Source: Vallitalea maricola (lineage in GTDB: Bacteria > Bacillota > Clostridia > Lachnospirales > Vallitaleaceae). From it: a DNA stretch of 64,000 nt. The notes under the pieces are model-generated. The model worked only from the letters and a program-made list of their open reading frames with translations, ran no database searches and was not told the origin of the DNA. The stretch covers positions 1 to 64,000 of the forward strand of contig NZ_BTPU01000007.1 in NCBI RefSeq assembly GCF_036985595.1. The letters run 5' to 3'. The position numbers and the translations under genes were made by a program. Of this stretch, positions 18,216 to 27,343 are shown piece by piece. Position 1 is the stretch's first letter. Each line of letters opens with the position of its first letter.

Positions 18216-19484
18216 ATGAAAAAGATAGGAATATTTCTTTTGCCTTTTATATTCAGACAAGGATTAAAAAGAAAAGAAGATAATGCTGATAAAAACATTA
18301 AAATAAAGAAATCCAATAATAACGATATAAAAGGTGATAATGATACTTTACAAGATAAAAAGGTTCAAGTTATTGTTAATTGTAGTCTAAATGAAAAAAA
18401 TGAAAATGAATTAAGAAAGTTAGGGACAGTAAAATATAAACTTCCAATGATAGATTCATATGTATTAGAGCTACCTGAGAAGTATGTAGGTGAATTAAAT
18501 GGAATACAAGGTGTTGAAACAGTTGAAAATGATGCACAAATTACAGCACAGATGGATATAGCAAGGCAAACAATAAATAACATATGGGCAGATGATAGAG
18601 GTGTATCAGGTAAAGGTATAGGTATAGCAGTTGTTGATACTGGTGTATATCCTCACAATGACTTAGTTAAAAAAAAGAATAAAATAGTGGGGTTCAAAGA
18701 TTTTGTAGGAAAAAAAGAATTTCCATACGATGATAATGGACATGGAACACATGTGGCTGGAATCATTTGTGGAGATGGTTATGAGAGTAATGGCAAATAT
18801 AAGGGTGTGGCTGTAGACAGCAATATCATTGGTGTAAAAGTATTAAATAAAAAAGGTTCTGGTAATATATCTGATGTGTTAGCTGGTATCCAGTGGATTC
18901 TAGATAATAAAAAAAGATTTAATATAAGAATAGTCAATTTATCAGTAGGCATGAAAGATATAGAAGGAGAAAAATCAGCGTTGGTAAGAGGTGTGAATGC
19001 TGCTTGGGACAGTGGATTGATTGTTGTTACGGCTGCTGGCAATAATGGACCAGAAGAATCGACGATTACTACACCTGGAATAAGTCGAAAAGTAATCACT
19101 GTAGGTTCTTCAGATGATGCAGAAACTGTAAAAATCATGGAAGACCTAATCTCCGACTATTCTGGCAGAGGTCCTACAAAAGAGTGTATAAAAAAACCTG
19201 ATGTAGTAGCTCCAGGCTCTAATATAATAGCATGTAGTACAGATAAGGCTTATTCACCAAAAGATAAATATTATCCAACCAAGGATATAGGATACACTAA
19301 AAAAAGTGGTACTTCAATGGCAACACCTATGGTAAGTGGATGTATTTCTTTACTATTGTCTAAGCATCCAGAACTTACAGGAAAAGATATAAAACTAAAA
19401 CTAAAAGAATCTACTATAGATCTAGGATTTTCTCAGGCTCATCAGGGATGGGGACTAATTGATGTGAAAAAATTATTGGAATAG
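18216..19484 (+). CDS. Subtilisin-like serine protease (S8 family) with I9-type propeptide
   Basis: A 422-residue subtilase. Catalytic Asp141 (VVDTGV), His176 (NGHGTHVAG) and Ser367 (GTSMATPMVSG), with oxyanion Asn276 (AAGNNG), are all present, so it should be active. Residues about 49-110 look like an inhibitor-I9 propeptide, which implies autoprocessing. The N-terminus has only a short hydrophobic stretch (5-13) followed by basic residues, too short for a convincing signal peptide, so an intracellular or forespore location is possible. It is flanked on both sides by microprotein genes on the opposite strand. Physiological target unknown. Confidence 0.93.
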   Translation: MKKIGIFLLPFIFRQGLKRKEDNADKNIKIKKSNNNDIKGDNDTLQDKKVQVIVNCSLNEKNENELRKLGTVKYKLPMIDSYVLELPEKYVGELNGIQGVETVENDAQITAQMDIARQTINNIWADDRGVSGKGIGIAVVDTGVYPHNDLVKKKNKIVGFKDFVGKKEFPYDDNGHGTHVAGIICGDGYESNGKYKGVAVDSNIIGVKVLNKKGSGNISDVLAGIQWILDNKKRFNIRIVNLSVGMKDIEGEKSALVRGVNAAWDSGLIVVTAAGNNGPEESTITTPGISRKVITVGSSDDAETVKIMEDLISDYSGRGPTKECIKKPDVVAPGSNIIACSTDKAYSPKDKYYPTKDIGYTKKSGTSMATPMVSGCISLLLSKHPELTGKDIKLKLKESTIDLGFSQAHQGWGLIDVKKLLE

Positions 19485-19520
19485 GGCTTAAGGAAAGCGA
19501 CTATGTCGCATTTCTATAAA

Positions 19521-19551
19521 AAAAGCCCTAAATGAATTTTATTCATTTAGG
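19521..19551. terminator. Terminator between subtilase and microprotein gene
   Basis: CCTAAATGAA pairs with TTCATTTAGG (19527-19551). Read on the minus strand, the stem is followed by GCTTTTTTT, a strong terminator for the 47-residue gene. On the plus strand its T-run is poor. Confidence 0.75.
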
Positions 19552-19585
19552 ACAAGATTTCTTTCTATGAAGAGGACAAATTGGG

Positions 19586-19729
19586 TTAGTAATTACCACC
19601 CATTCCGCCACCCATAAGCATAAGCATTAACATGTAAAGCATCATATTATTATCCATGTATGAGCCTTTTCCACCATCATTAAGCATTGATAGAAGTAAT
19701 AACATTAAAAGCATATTATTATTTTGCAT
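19586..19729 (-). CDS. 47-residue Met/Leu/Asn/Gly-rich microprotein
   Basis: Short gene read directly from the sequence: ATG at 19729, stop TAA at 19586-19588. The product has two Met/Leu-rich hydrophobic blocks, each led by an Asn cluster (NNNMLLML at 3-10, DNNMMLYML at 26-34) and each followed by Gly residues (NDGG, GGGMGG). GGAGGG lies 7 bases before the ATG and a strong terminator follows. The unit resembles that of the 62-residue microprotein at 17884-18072, so the two are probably paralogues. Likely membrane-active or a structural spore component; both are inference. Confidence 0.65.
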   Translation of the reverse strand: MQNNNMLLMLLLLSMLNDGGKGSYMDNNMMLYMLMLMLMGGGMGGNY

Positions 19730-19847
19730 AGTAGCCCTCCTTTCAGAATTAAACTTTTCTTACAATTTCCTCAGTTTGTCGTAAGTATAATATATTTTAT
19801 GAAGGAGTATTTAAATGTGTGTTTGTATACATTTTATTGCAGGGCTA

Positions 19848-20045
19848 CTAATTTAGAAATATTTCCATTAGATTAGTTAAAATGTTGTTATCAAACATTG
19901 GATTATCATTATCCATAATAAGCAATACTAAAAAAAGCAAGAATATATCATTTATATCATCTTTATTCTTATTTTTATTATTAGATTTTATGAATTCATT
20001 TGGAATATCATTTAAAGAATAGTAAGTATTAATACTTTCTATCAT
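19848..20045 (-). CDS. Small Asn/Asp-rich protein with one hydrophobic block
   Basis: A 65-residue protein with a polar Asn/Lys/Asp-rich N-terminal half, one hydrophobic block (IFLLFLVLLIMD, about 34-45) and the sequence DNDNPMFDNNILTNLM. AAAGGA 8 bases before the ATG supports translation. It shares the bias of the two nearby microproteins and the same strand, so I group it with them, although the similarity is compositional rather than a clear alignment. Confidence 0.55.
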   Translation of the reverse strand: MIESINTYYSLNDIPNEFIKSNNKNKNKDDINDIFLLFLVLLIMDNDNPMFDNNILTNLMEIFLN

Positions 20046-20236
20046 ATAAATTTTCCTTTCTAATGATAGTATCTATAACAGTTAATCTTTTATTATCTAT
20101 TACAATAGTTATGAAATAAATTAACAGTATATTCATTGATATATTATTTTGTTAGAAATATCTACCAAAAAAATATATCAATAAGTATGATTATGACTAA
20201 AGTATTAATAGAAGTTGCTTACAGCCTATGAAACTA

Positions 20237-20265
20237 TTGACATTCTAAGTACAATCGTATACAAT
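20237..20265 (+). promoter_or_regulatory. Sigma-A promoter of acn-icd
   Basis: A perfect TTGACA (20237-20242) and TACAAT (20260-20265) are separated by 17 bases. The rest of the gap between 20046 and 20382 shows no other signal that I can support. A GntR-type operator half overlaps the -10. Confidence 0.85.
20255..20264. promoter_or_regulatory. Candidate TTGTATACAA-type operator at the acn promoter
   Basis: TCGTATACAA, one mismatch from the palindrome TTGTATACAA found upstream of rex and citrate synthase. It overlaps the -10 box, where a bound protein would repress. Confidence 0.5.
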
Positions 20266-20382
20266 AATACCATAATTGAATATATATAAAATTTTTTGCA
20301 TATATAGTAAAAAGTTTGCTTAAGAGATCATTCTTACTTTTGTAGATTAATCTACTTAAAAAATAGATAAGGAGGAATTACA

Positions 20383-22296
20383 ATGGGTTTAAATTTAACA
20401 CAAAAGATAATAAAAGATCATTTACTTGAAGGTGAAATGATTCCAGGTAGTGAAATCGGTATTAAAATAGATCAGACCTTAACTCAAGATTCTACAGGTA
20501 CAATGGCTTATTTGCAACTTGAAGCAATGGAAATTGATAAAGTAAAGACTAAGAGATCAGTTGCTTATATTGATCATAATATGTTGCAACAAGGATTTGA
20601 GAATGCTGATGATCATAAGTACATACAAACAGTAGCTTATAAACATGGAGTATATTTTTCAAGACCAGGAAACGGTATATGTCATCAAGTACATTTAGAA
20701 AGATTTGGTGTGCCAGGTGAAACTTTATTAGGTTCAGATAGCCATACCCCAACTGGTGGTGGAATTGGTATGCTTGCTATTGGTGCAGGTGGTCTTGATG
20801 TAGCAGTTGCTATGGGAGGCGGAACATACTATATTACAATGCCAAAAGTAGTTAATGTTAAATTAACAGGAAAGCTTAAACCATTTGTTACAGCAAAGGA
20901 TATTATCCTTGAAGTATTAAGAGTCATGACTGTTAAAGGTGGAGTTGGTAAAGTAATCGAATATACTGGAGAAGGAGTTAGTACTCTTAGCGTTCCAGAA
21001 AGAGCAACTATAACTAATATGGGTGCGGAACTTGGGGCTACAACATCAGTATTCCAGAGTGATGATGTAACTCTATCATTCTTAAAGGCTCAAGATAGAG
21101 AAGAACTATGGAAAGAATTAAAAGCTGATGAAGATGCTGCTTATGATGAGACTATAAATATCAATTTAGATGAACTTGAACCTCTAGTAGCAATGCCTCA
21201 TAGTCCAGATAACGTAGAAAAAATATCCAATATCAAAGATTTAAAAGTAAATCAAGTATGTATCGGAAGCTGTACCAACAGTTCATATCTTGATATGATG
21301 AAAGTATCTAAGATATTAAAAGGTAAAACAGTTCATCCAGATGTGAGCTTAGTTATAGCACCAGGTTCAAAACAAGTGCTTAATATGTTAGCTGCTAATG
21401 GTGCATTAGCTGATATGATAGCTGCAGGTGCAAGAATATTAGAATCAGGATGTGGACCTTGTATAGGTATGGGTCAGGCTCCAGCAACAGACGCAGTTAC
21501 ACTTAGAACTTTCAATAGAAACTTTAAAGGACGTTGTGGAACAGTTTCAGCAGGAGCTTATTTACTTAGTCCAGAGGCTGCAGCGGTTAGTGCATTATCT
21601 GGAAAATTGACAGATCCAACTACTTGTACTACTGATATAAATGTTGCTATGCCAGATAAATTCTATATTAATGACAATATGGTAGTACCACCTGCAGAAG
21701 ATGGCAGTAAAGTAGAAGTTGTAAAAGGACCAAATATTAAACCATTCCCACTTAATGAAGAACTTAAGGATGAGGTTGAAGGAAAAGTTTTAATTATTGT
21801 AGAAGACAATATAACAACAGACCATATTATGCCTTCTAATGCTAAGTTATTGCCATTTAGATCTAATATACCTCACTTGGCTAACTATTGTTTGACACCA
21901 TGTGACGAAGAGTTTCCTAAGAGAGCAAAAGCTAATGGTGGAGGAATGATTATTGGTGGAGACAACTATGGACAAGGATCCAGTAGAGAACATGCTGCAC
22001 TAGTTCCATTGTATCTAGGTATAAAAGCAGTTCTAGCTAAGAGTTTTGCAAGAATTCACAAAGCTAACCTAATCAATTCAGGTATTTTGCCACTTACATT
22101 TATTAATATGGCAGATTATGATACTATCAGTCTTGATGATGATTTATCAATGGATAATGTAATAGAGAGCGTAAAGGCAGGAAAAGTAATTGTTCATAAT
22201 AAGACTAAAAAACTTGATTATGAAATGAATATAGAACTATCAGATAAAGAATTAAAAATGATTATTGCTGGCGGTAAAATCAATTTTATAAAATAA
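20383..22296 (+). CDS. acn: Aconitate hydratase, short clostridial form
   Basis: Isomerises citrate to isocitrate via cis-aconitate using a [4Fe-4S] cluster. The 637 residues are far shorter than AcnA (about 890) but match the compact aconitase type found in clostridia. Cluster ligands fit Cys297 (GSCTNSS) with Cys357 and Cys360 (CGPCIG). The swivel domain near the C-terminus has GDNYGQGSSREHAA, a substrate-binding block. Preceded by AAGGAGG. Followed after 33 bases by icd, which takes its product, so the two are one operon feeding 2-oxoglutarate and glutamate synthesis. Confidence 0.95.
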   Translation: MGLNLTQKIIKDHLLEGEMIPGSEIGIKIDQTLTQDSTGTMAYLQLEAMEIDKVKTKRSVAYIDHNMLQQGFENADDHKYIQTVAYKHGVYFSRPGNGICHQVHLERFGVPGETLLGSDSHTPTGGGIGMLAIGAGGLDVAVAMGGGTYYITMPKVVNVKLTGKLKPFVTAKDIILEVLRVMTVKGGVGKVIEYTGEGVSTLSVPERATITNMGAELGATTSVFQSDDVTLSFLKAQDREELWKELKADEDAAYDETININLDELEPLVAMPHSPDNVEKISNIKDLKVNQVCIGSCTNSSYLDMMKVSKILKGKTVHPDVSLVIAPGSKQVLNMLAANGALADMIAAGARILESGCGPCIGMGQAPATDAVTLRTFNRNFKGRCGTVSAGAYLLSPEAAAVSALSGKLTDPTTCTTDINVAMPDKFYINDNMVVPPAEDGSKVEVVKGPNIKPFPLNEELKDEVEGKVLIIVEDNITTDHIMPSNAKLLPFRSNIPHLANYCLTPCDEEFPKRAKANGGGMIIGGDNYGQGSSREHAALVPLYLGIKAVLAKSFARIHKANLINSGILPLTFINMADYDTISLDDDLSMDNVIESVKAGKVIVHNKTKKLDYEMNIELSDKELKMIIAGGKINFIK

Positions 22297-22329
22297 ACGA
22301 CATTTTATTAAGAAAGGGATGGAATAGGC

Positions 22330-23472
22330 ATGGATTATATGAATAAATTTGAAGAACTTATCAAAGAACAAAAAGCTAGGGTCAAAATGATGAAGGAACA
22401 AGGCGATTTTGTCAATTATGATGAATTAGATACTATAGTAATTGGTGTAGTTGGAGGAGATGGAATAGGTCCAGCTATAACTGATCAGGCACATAGATTA
22501 TTAGAGTATTTATTAGCAGATGAAATCAAGAGTAAGAAAGTTACTTTTAAGATTATTAATGGATTAACAATCGAGAATAGAGCAAAAGCTAATAAAGCTA
22601 TACCAGATGATGTTCTAGAAGAATTAAAACAATGTCATGTAATACTAAAAGGACCAACAACTACACCAAGAAAAGGCGACAAATGGCCAAATATTGAAAG
22701 TGCTAATGTTGCAATGAGAAAAGAACTTGATCTATTCGCTAATGTTCGTCCTGTTAAAGTTCCTGATAAAGGAATCGATTGGACTTTCTTCAGAGAAAAC
22801 ACAGAGGGTGCATATGTTCTTGGTAGCAAGGGTATTAATATTGATGAAGACATTGCTATAGATTTCAAAGTTATCACTACTGGCGGAGCAGAACGTATTG
22901 CAAGAGCAGCGTTTGAATTTGCTAAGAAAAATGGTAAAAACAAAGTTACAGTAGTAACAAAAGCCAATGTTGTAAAAACTACAGATGGTAAGTTCTTGGA
23001 AATCTGTAAAGAAATAGGTAAAGAATATGAAGGTATCGAAGTTGATGACTGGTATATTGATATCATGACTGCTAAATTAGTAGATGAAAAAAGAAGAACA
23101 CAATTCCAAGTAATGATTCTTCCTAATCTATATGGAGATATTTTAACTGATGAAGCAGCTGAATTCCAAGGCGGAGTTGGTACAGCTGGAAGTTCAAATA
23201 TCGGTAAGAAATATGCTATGTTTGAAGCTATTCATGGATCTGCACCTAGAATGGTAGATGAAGGTAGAGATATCTATGCTGATCCTTCAAGTATTATTAG
23301 AGCTGCGGGTATGTTATTAAATCATATCGGTTATACGAGGAAGGCAGATAAACTATATAAAGCTCTTGAAATTTGTAATACAGAGAAAAAATATGTTATA
23401 ACAGGAAGAGATACTGGAGCGACAAATGAAGAATTTACAAATTATTTAATGAAAACAATTGAAAAATTATAG
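22330..23472 (+). CDS. icd: Isocitrate dehydrogenase
   Basis: Oxidative decarboxylation of isocitrate to 2-oxoglutarate. The 380 residues belong to the isocitrate/isopropylmalate dehydrogenase family: FFRENTEGAYV with the substrate-binding Arg, KANVVKTTDG, the DILTDEAA metal-binding block and the FEAIHGSAPR adenine-binding loop. Position after aconitase fixes isocitrate over isopropylmalate. Whether NAD or NADP is used I cannot decide safely from the loop sequence. A second in-frame ATG three codons in is possible. Confidence 0.92.
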   Translation: MDYMNKFEELIKEQKARVKMMKEQGDFVNYDELDTIVIGVVGGDGIGPAITDQAHRLLEYLLADEIKSKKVTFKIINGLTIENRAKANKAIPDDVLEELKQCHVILKGPTTTPRKGDKWPNIESANVAMRKELDLFANVRPVKVPDKGIDWTFFRENTEGAYVLGSKGINIDEDIAIDFKVITTGGAERIARAAFEFAKKNGKNKVTVVTKANVVKTTDGKFLEICKEIGKEYEGIEVDDWYIDIMTAKLVDEKRRTQFQVMILPNLYGDILTDEAAEFQGGVGTAGSSNIGKKYAMFEAIHGSAPRMVDEGRDIYADPSSIIRAAGMLLNHIGYTRKADKLYKALEICNTEKKYVITGRDTGATNEEFTNYLMKTIEKL

Positions 23473-23644
23473 ATTATGTGTATAATATATATGTTGCATA
23501 GGAATTTTTATTTATACTTTACATAAGGTTAATATTGTAATATTATTTAAAAGAGAATTAGTGTAATATATATAGCATGCACAATTAATATTTGGAAGAT
23601 TTTATATTAATAAGTGTATCCTATAAATAAGAGGAGGCACACCA

Positions 23645-24331
23645 GTGAGCGAGTATAATCTTCACGAAGAAGTAACTGATAAATACTCTTTAAGAGGCAG
23701 AGTTTTTAACAAAATACGAGAAGATATATTAAAGGGTAGATATAAGAATAGTGAACCTTTAAAAGAAACACAGATATCTAGAGAATTAGGAGTTAGTAGA
23801 ACTCCCGTAAGAGAAGCGATAAGGCAGCTTGAATTAGAAGGTCTTGTAACAATTATACCAAACAAAGGTGCAGTAGTTTCTGGAATTGATGCTAAGGATA
23901 TACAAGATATATATGAAATAAGGTCATTGATAGAAGGACTATCTGCTAGATGGGCAACTACTAACATAAATGAAGAACAACTTGAATTACTAGAAGAAAT
24001 TGTTTATTTATCTGAATTTCATTATAAAAAAGGACATTTGGATCAGCTTTATGAATTAGATACCAAATTTCATGAAGTGTTATACCAAGCTTCACATAGT
24101 AAAATATTAAAACATGTTTTATCAGATTTCCACCATTATGTTCAAAGAATAAGGAGAGCTTCAATTTCATCTGAGGCAAGAGCTAAAAAATCAGTTGAAG
24201 AACATAAAGCGATTGTAGAAGCCATAAAATTGGGTGATGAAAATAAAGTAGAGGAATTAACTAATCTACACGTTAAAAACACCCTAAAGAACGTTGTGGA
24301 CCACAAATTAATGGATATAATAGGAAAATAA
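23645..24331 (+). CDS. GntR-family transcriptional regulator with FCD domain
   Basis: A 228-residue FadR-type regulator. An N-terminal winged helix (about 18-80, with ISRELGVSRTPVREAIRQLELEGLV) is followed by a helical FCD ligand-binding domain (about 90-220) carrying candidate metal/ligand residues in DTKFHEVLY and the later EEHKAIVEAI. These proteins usually sense small organic acids. The start is GTG, backed by GAGGAGG. It follows icd by 172 bases, so citrate-branch control is the obvious inference. FadR-like operators of the TTGTATACAA kind occur at acn, rex and citrate synthase in this window. Confidence 0.9.
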   Translation: MSEYNLHEEVTDKYSLRGRVFNKIREDILKGRYKNSEPLKETQISRELGVSRTPVREAIRQLELEGLVTIIPNKGAVVSGIDAKDIQDIYEIRSLIEGLSARWATTNINEEQLELLEEIVYLSEFHYKKGHLDQLYELDTKFHEVLYQASHSKILKHVLSDFHHYVQRIRRASISSEARAKKSVEEHKAIVEAIKLGDENKVEELTNLHVKNTLKNVVDHKLMDIIGK

Positions 24332-24338
24332 TATAAAA

Positions 24339-24375
24339 GGAGGAATTACTCTAACCGAGTAATTCCTCCCATTTT
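24339..24375. terminator. Bidirectional terminator overlapping the ABC-F gene end
   Basis: GGAGGAATTACTC pairs perfectly (13 bp) with GAGTAATTCCTCC across a 5-base loop, with T-rich DNA on both sides. One arm is part of the last codons of the minus-strand ABC-F gene. Confidence 0.88.
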
Positions 24376-26285
24376 TCATATAAATTCTCTAATTCATTTT
24401 CATAATGAGTTTTTTCATTAAGAAGCTTTTCGGCTTTTTCAGCATTAGTATATATTTCTTCTAGACATAACTTTTCATCAATCGCCTTAATGTTATTTTC
24501 AATTTCATGAATATCAGTTTCTATTTTTTTGATTTGATTATTAAGTTTACGCTTATTCGCTTGTTCATCTTTGCTTTTTAGCCAGTCTTGTTTGTTAGAA
24601 GTAGCAATTGGTGTATCCTCTTGTTTTTTATTGTTCATACTATTTTCTAGCTCCAACAACCGTTGTTTTTCTTCTTCTTGTTTTTTTTCTATTACATAAC
24701 TGTAGTTTCCTAAGTAGTTGTTTAATTTATTAGGAGTAAGTTCTAATACCCTAGTTGCTATTTTATTTATAAAATAACGGTCATGAGAAATAAATAGAAC
24801 AGTACCAGTATAATTTTTAATAGCTGATTCAAGAATTTCTTTTGATATGATATCCAGATGATTAGTAGGCTCATCCAACAGCAAGAAATTAGCATTTGAC
24901 AACATTAATTTTGCAAGTATCAATCTGCCTTTTTCACCACCACTCAGACTAGATATCTTTTTGAATACGTCATCACCAGTGAATAAAAAAGCAGCCAATG
25001 TATTGCGTATATGACCTGTATTCATATTAGGATAAGCATCTGATATCTCTTCAATCAAATCATTATCTCCATTTAGGGTAACATGTTCTTGGTCATAATA
25101 ACCAGTGTTCACTTTGGCGCCTAGAGAAATAGTGCCTGTATCTCCAGTTAGCCCATTACTTATTATACGAAATAATGTTGTTTTACCTGTTCCGTTATCT
25201 CCAATGAGTGCTACTTTTTCACCTCTTTTAATCTGGAAATTAAGATTAGAAAATAGGTGTTTATTATCAAAGGATTTGGATACATCTGTAGCAGTAAGTA
25301 CATCATTACCACTTATGACCCTTGGTGATAGCTTAAGATTCATTTTATCATTAATCAGTGTAGGTTTATCTATCATATTGATTTTTTGTAGTTGTTTTTC
25401 ACGACTTTGAGCTCGTTTGATAAGTTTATCTCTACCGTGGGACCTAAGTTCACGAATTACTTCTTCCTGCCTTTTTACTTCTTTTTGCTGTTCTATATAA
25501 TGTTTGACTTCAATATCTTGATTGATGGCTTTGTGCTTGATATAAAAGCTGTAATTACCGTTATAAATATGTGATTGAGTGTTTTCTATTTCTATAACCT
25601 TATTCACTATTTTATCAAGGAAATAACGGTCATGTGAGATAATTATAACAGTACCTTGATAATTACATAAGAAACCTTCCAACCATTCACATGCTTTAAT
25701 ATCTAGATGGTTAGTTGGCTCGTCTAATAGTAATATATCTGGTTTTTCAAGAAGTATTTTTGCTAGAGCTACCCTCGTTTTTTGTCCTCCTGATAAGGTG
25801 GATATATTAGCAGTAAAATCTTCTTCACCAAATCCTAGACCTTTTAACACACCTTTTATATTACTTTTATAGCTATATCCATTATTAAGTTCAAAAGTAT
25901 GCTGTAGATTTGAGTATGATTTCATAAGTGAATCTAGAGTTTCACTATCATTATCTAGCTTAGACATTTTTACTTCATATTCTCTTAAGGTGTTTTCCAT
26001 TTGGATTATTTCTTTGCATGTTAATAGCATTTCATCATAAATAGTTTTTTCCGATGATAGAGTACTATTTTGTGATAGGTAGCCAAGTTTTGTTAAACTA
26101 TTAATTATAACTTGTCCTGAATCTGCTTCTAATTCATTGGTAATAATCTTGAACAGCGTTGATTTACCGGCTCCATTAATACCTACTATAGCTGCTTTAT
26201 CTCCTTTTTCCAGCCAGAAGTTTACATTGTCTAGTACTGTATTTGTTACAAATGCTTTGCATATATTTTTACATGATAAAATCAT
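24351..26285 (-). CDS. ABC-F family ATPase (ribosome-associated type)
   Basis: A 644-residue tandem ATPase without membrane segments. Domain 1 has Walker A GINGAGKST at 35-43, signature LSGGQKTR and Walker B with LLLDEPTNHLD. A charged linker (the P-site tRNA interaction region in this family) follows, then domain 2 with GDNGTGKTT, LSGGEKGR and a second LLLDEPTNHLD. The C-terminus (about 560-640) is a coiled coil. ABC-F proteins act on stalled ribosomes; some give antibiotic resistance. The layout fits YdiF/Uup/YkpA-type housekeeping factors, but subgroup assignment needs a tree. Confidence 0.92.
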   Translation of the reverse strand: MILSCKNICKAFVTNTVLDNVNFWLEKGDKAAIVGINGAGKSTLFKIITNELEADSGQVIINSLTKLGYLSQNSTLSSEKTIYDEMLLTCKEIIQMENTLREYEVKMSKLDNDSETLDSLMKSYSNLQHTFELNNGYSYKSNIKGVLKGLGFGEEDFTANISTLSGGQKTRVALAKILLEKPDILLLDEPTNHLDIKACEWLEGFLCNYQGTVIIISHDRYFLDKIVNKVIEIENTQSHIYNGNYSFYIKHKAINQDIEVKHYIEQQKEVKRQEEVIRELRSHGRDKLIKRAQSREKQLQKINMIDKPTLINDKMNLKLSPRVISGNDVLTATDVSKSFDNKHLFSNLNFQIKRGEKVALIGDNGTGKTTLFRIISNGLTGDTGTISLGAKVNTGYYDQEHVTLNGDNDLIEEISDAYPNMNTGHIRNTLAAFLFTGDDVFKKISSLSGGEKGRLILAKLMLSNANFLLLDEPTNHLDIISKEILESAIKNYTGTVLFISHDRYFINKIATRVLELTPNKLNNYLGNYSYVIEKKQEEEKQRLLELENSMNNKKQEDTPIATSNKQDWLKSKDEQANKRKLNNQIKKIETDIHEIENNIKAIDEKLCLEEIYTNAEKAEKLLNEKTHYENELENLYEKWEELLG

Positions 26286-26507
26286 AGTTGCCTCCTATAA
26301 TATTAAAATTACCATACTATGATACCATTAATCACTGGTTTTGAAAAGTTTAAGGGTTTAAAATTAGAGGTTTTTGGTAAATATATAAATATCTATTGTG
26401 ATAGTTCTTTGCCAAACGAGAAGTAACCTATTTGTTCATACATAAGAATAAATTTCTTTGGGACAACATATATATGATAAAAGAACTTTTCTAAAGGGGA
26501 TGATGAC

Positions 26508-26903
26508 TTGAGTCGTAATGCAGGTTATATGAAAAAATTGAGAAAAGCTCGTGTGGAGAGAAAACAATGTATAAGGTGTGGTAAACCTCTATCACAAGAA
26601 TCACTTATTAGAGGTGTTAAGCAATGTGAAAAATGTCTTGATTACCAACGTAAAAGAAAATTAGGACAAATAAGTTCTAAGGTCAATACTACTTATTTTT
26701 ACAATAGACAATACAAAAAAGACGAGATAAAGAGAAAAGAGCTAGGGAATTATATGGTTGAGAATAAAATAACTATCAAGGATCTAGCAAAAGAATCCAA
26801 TTTATCTCAAAGAACAATACAAAGAATATTATACACTGATGCAAACTATACAAAAAAAACTAAAGATGCTATTAATAAATATTTAGGAAAAGAATTTTTA
26901 TAG
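26508..26903 (+). CDS. Zinc-ribbon / helix-turn-helix protein
   Basis: A 131-residue basic protein. The N-terminal half has CIRCG and CEKC pairs (about 21-24 and 40-43), a likely zinc ribbon. The C-terminal half (about 78-125) carries a short helix-turn-helix, IKDLAKESNLSQRTIQRILY, of the Xre/phage-repressor kind. The start is TTG, supported by AAAGGGGA 7 bases upstream. A DNA-binding role is likely; target unknown. It stands alone between the ABC-F gene and rex. Confidence 0.7.
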   Translation: MSRNAGYMKKLRKARVERKQCIRCGKPLSQESLIRGVKQCEKCLDYQRKRKLGQISSKVNTTYFYNRQYKKDEIKRKELGNYMVENKITIKDLAKESNLSQRTIQRILYTDANYTKKTKDAINKYLGKEFL

Positions 26904-27126
26904 ATAATATATTAAGTTAATAGTAATATCAAGGTATTTATATTAAAAAATATATAATTAAACTTAACAATTAAAAAAGGGTATAGAATTAATTTTTTAT
27001 ATCCATTTTATATGTTGCAAGTAACATACAGCGTTTATGGAATACAAATATGTATGAAATTTAGGATATTAAAATTTTTTATAAGTATAATTTTCTAGAA
27101 AAAGCTGGTAAAATACCAGAGTTTTA

Positions 27127-27135
27127 TGGTATAAT
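27127..27135 (+). promoter_or_regulatory. Extended -10 promoter candidate (distal rex promoter)
   Basis: TGGTATAAT carries the extended TGN ahead of a perfect TATAAT. No convincing -35 is visible 17 bases upstream. Transcription would start near 27142, just before the TTGTATACAA palindrome. Confidence 0.45.
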
Positions 27136-27148
27136 TTATAAAATATAG

Positions 27149-27160
27149 ATTGTATACAAT
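27149..27160. promoter_or_regulatory. Palindromic operator ATTGTATACAAT upstream of rex
   Basis: Perfect 12-base palindrome that contains TTGTATACAA, identical in its core to the site at the citrate synthase promoter. It lies about 14 bases after an extended -10. The sequence fits the FadR/GntR operator style. Confidence 0.55.
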
Positions 27161-27265
27161 AAACAATTGATTGTTTTTAACTATATTTACTAAATATAGG
27201 ATTTGTGTTAATAATTTATACTATGATAATACATAAACAATAAGGGTTTATCAGCATTTGATTAT

Positions 27266-27294
27266 TTGACATAGATTTAACAACCATATATAAT
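27266..27294 (+). promoter_or_regulatory. Sigma-A promoter of rex
   Basis: TTGACA (27266-27271) and TATAAT (27289-27294), both perfect, with a 17-base spacer. The predicted start is near 27301, about 40 bases before the rex ATG. Confidence 0.85.
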
Positions 27295-27343
27295 TATTTG
27301 TATAAAAGTTCCAAAATAGTATCAAGGATTGGGGATTGATTAT

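Larger units (their letters stand above)
26904..27343 (+). other. Long AT-rich leader region of rex
   Basis: About 440 bases with no gene. It holds an extended -10 element at 27127-27135, the palindrome ATTGTATACAAT, a good promoter at 27266-27294 and a small hairpin CTGGTA/TACCAG (27105-27119). No clear Rex-type TTGTTAA-N4-TTAACAA site was found. Confidence 0.6.

Noticed and set aside
27105..27119. Hairpin CTGGTA-AAA-TACCAG upstream of rex
   Set aside because: A short 6-bp stem with a poor T-run and no gene ending near it; too weak to call a terminator.
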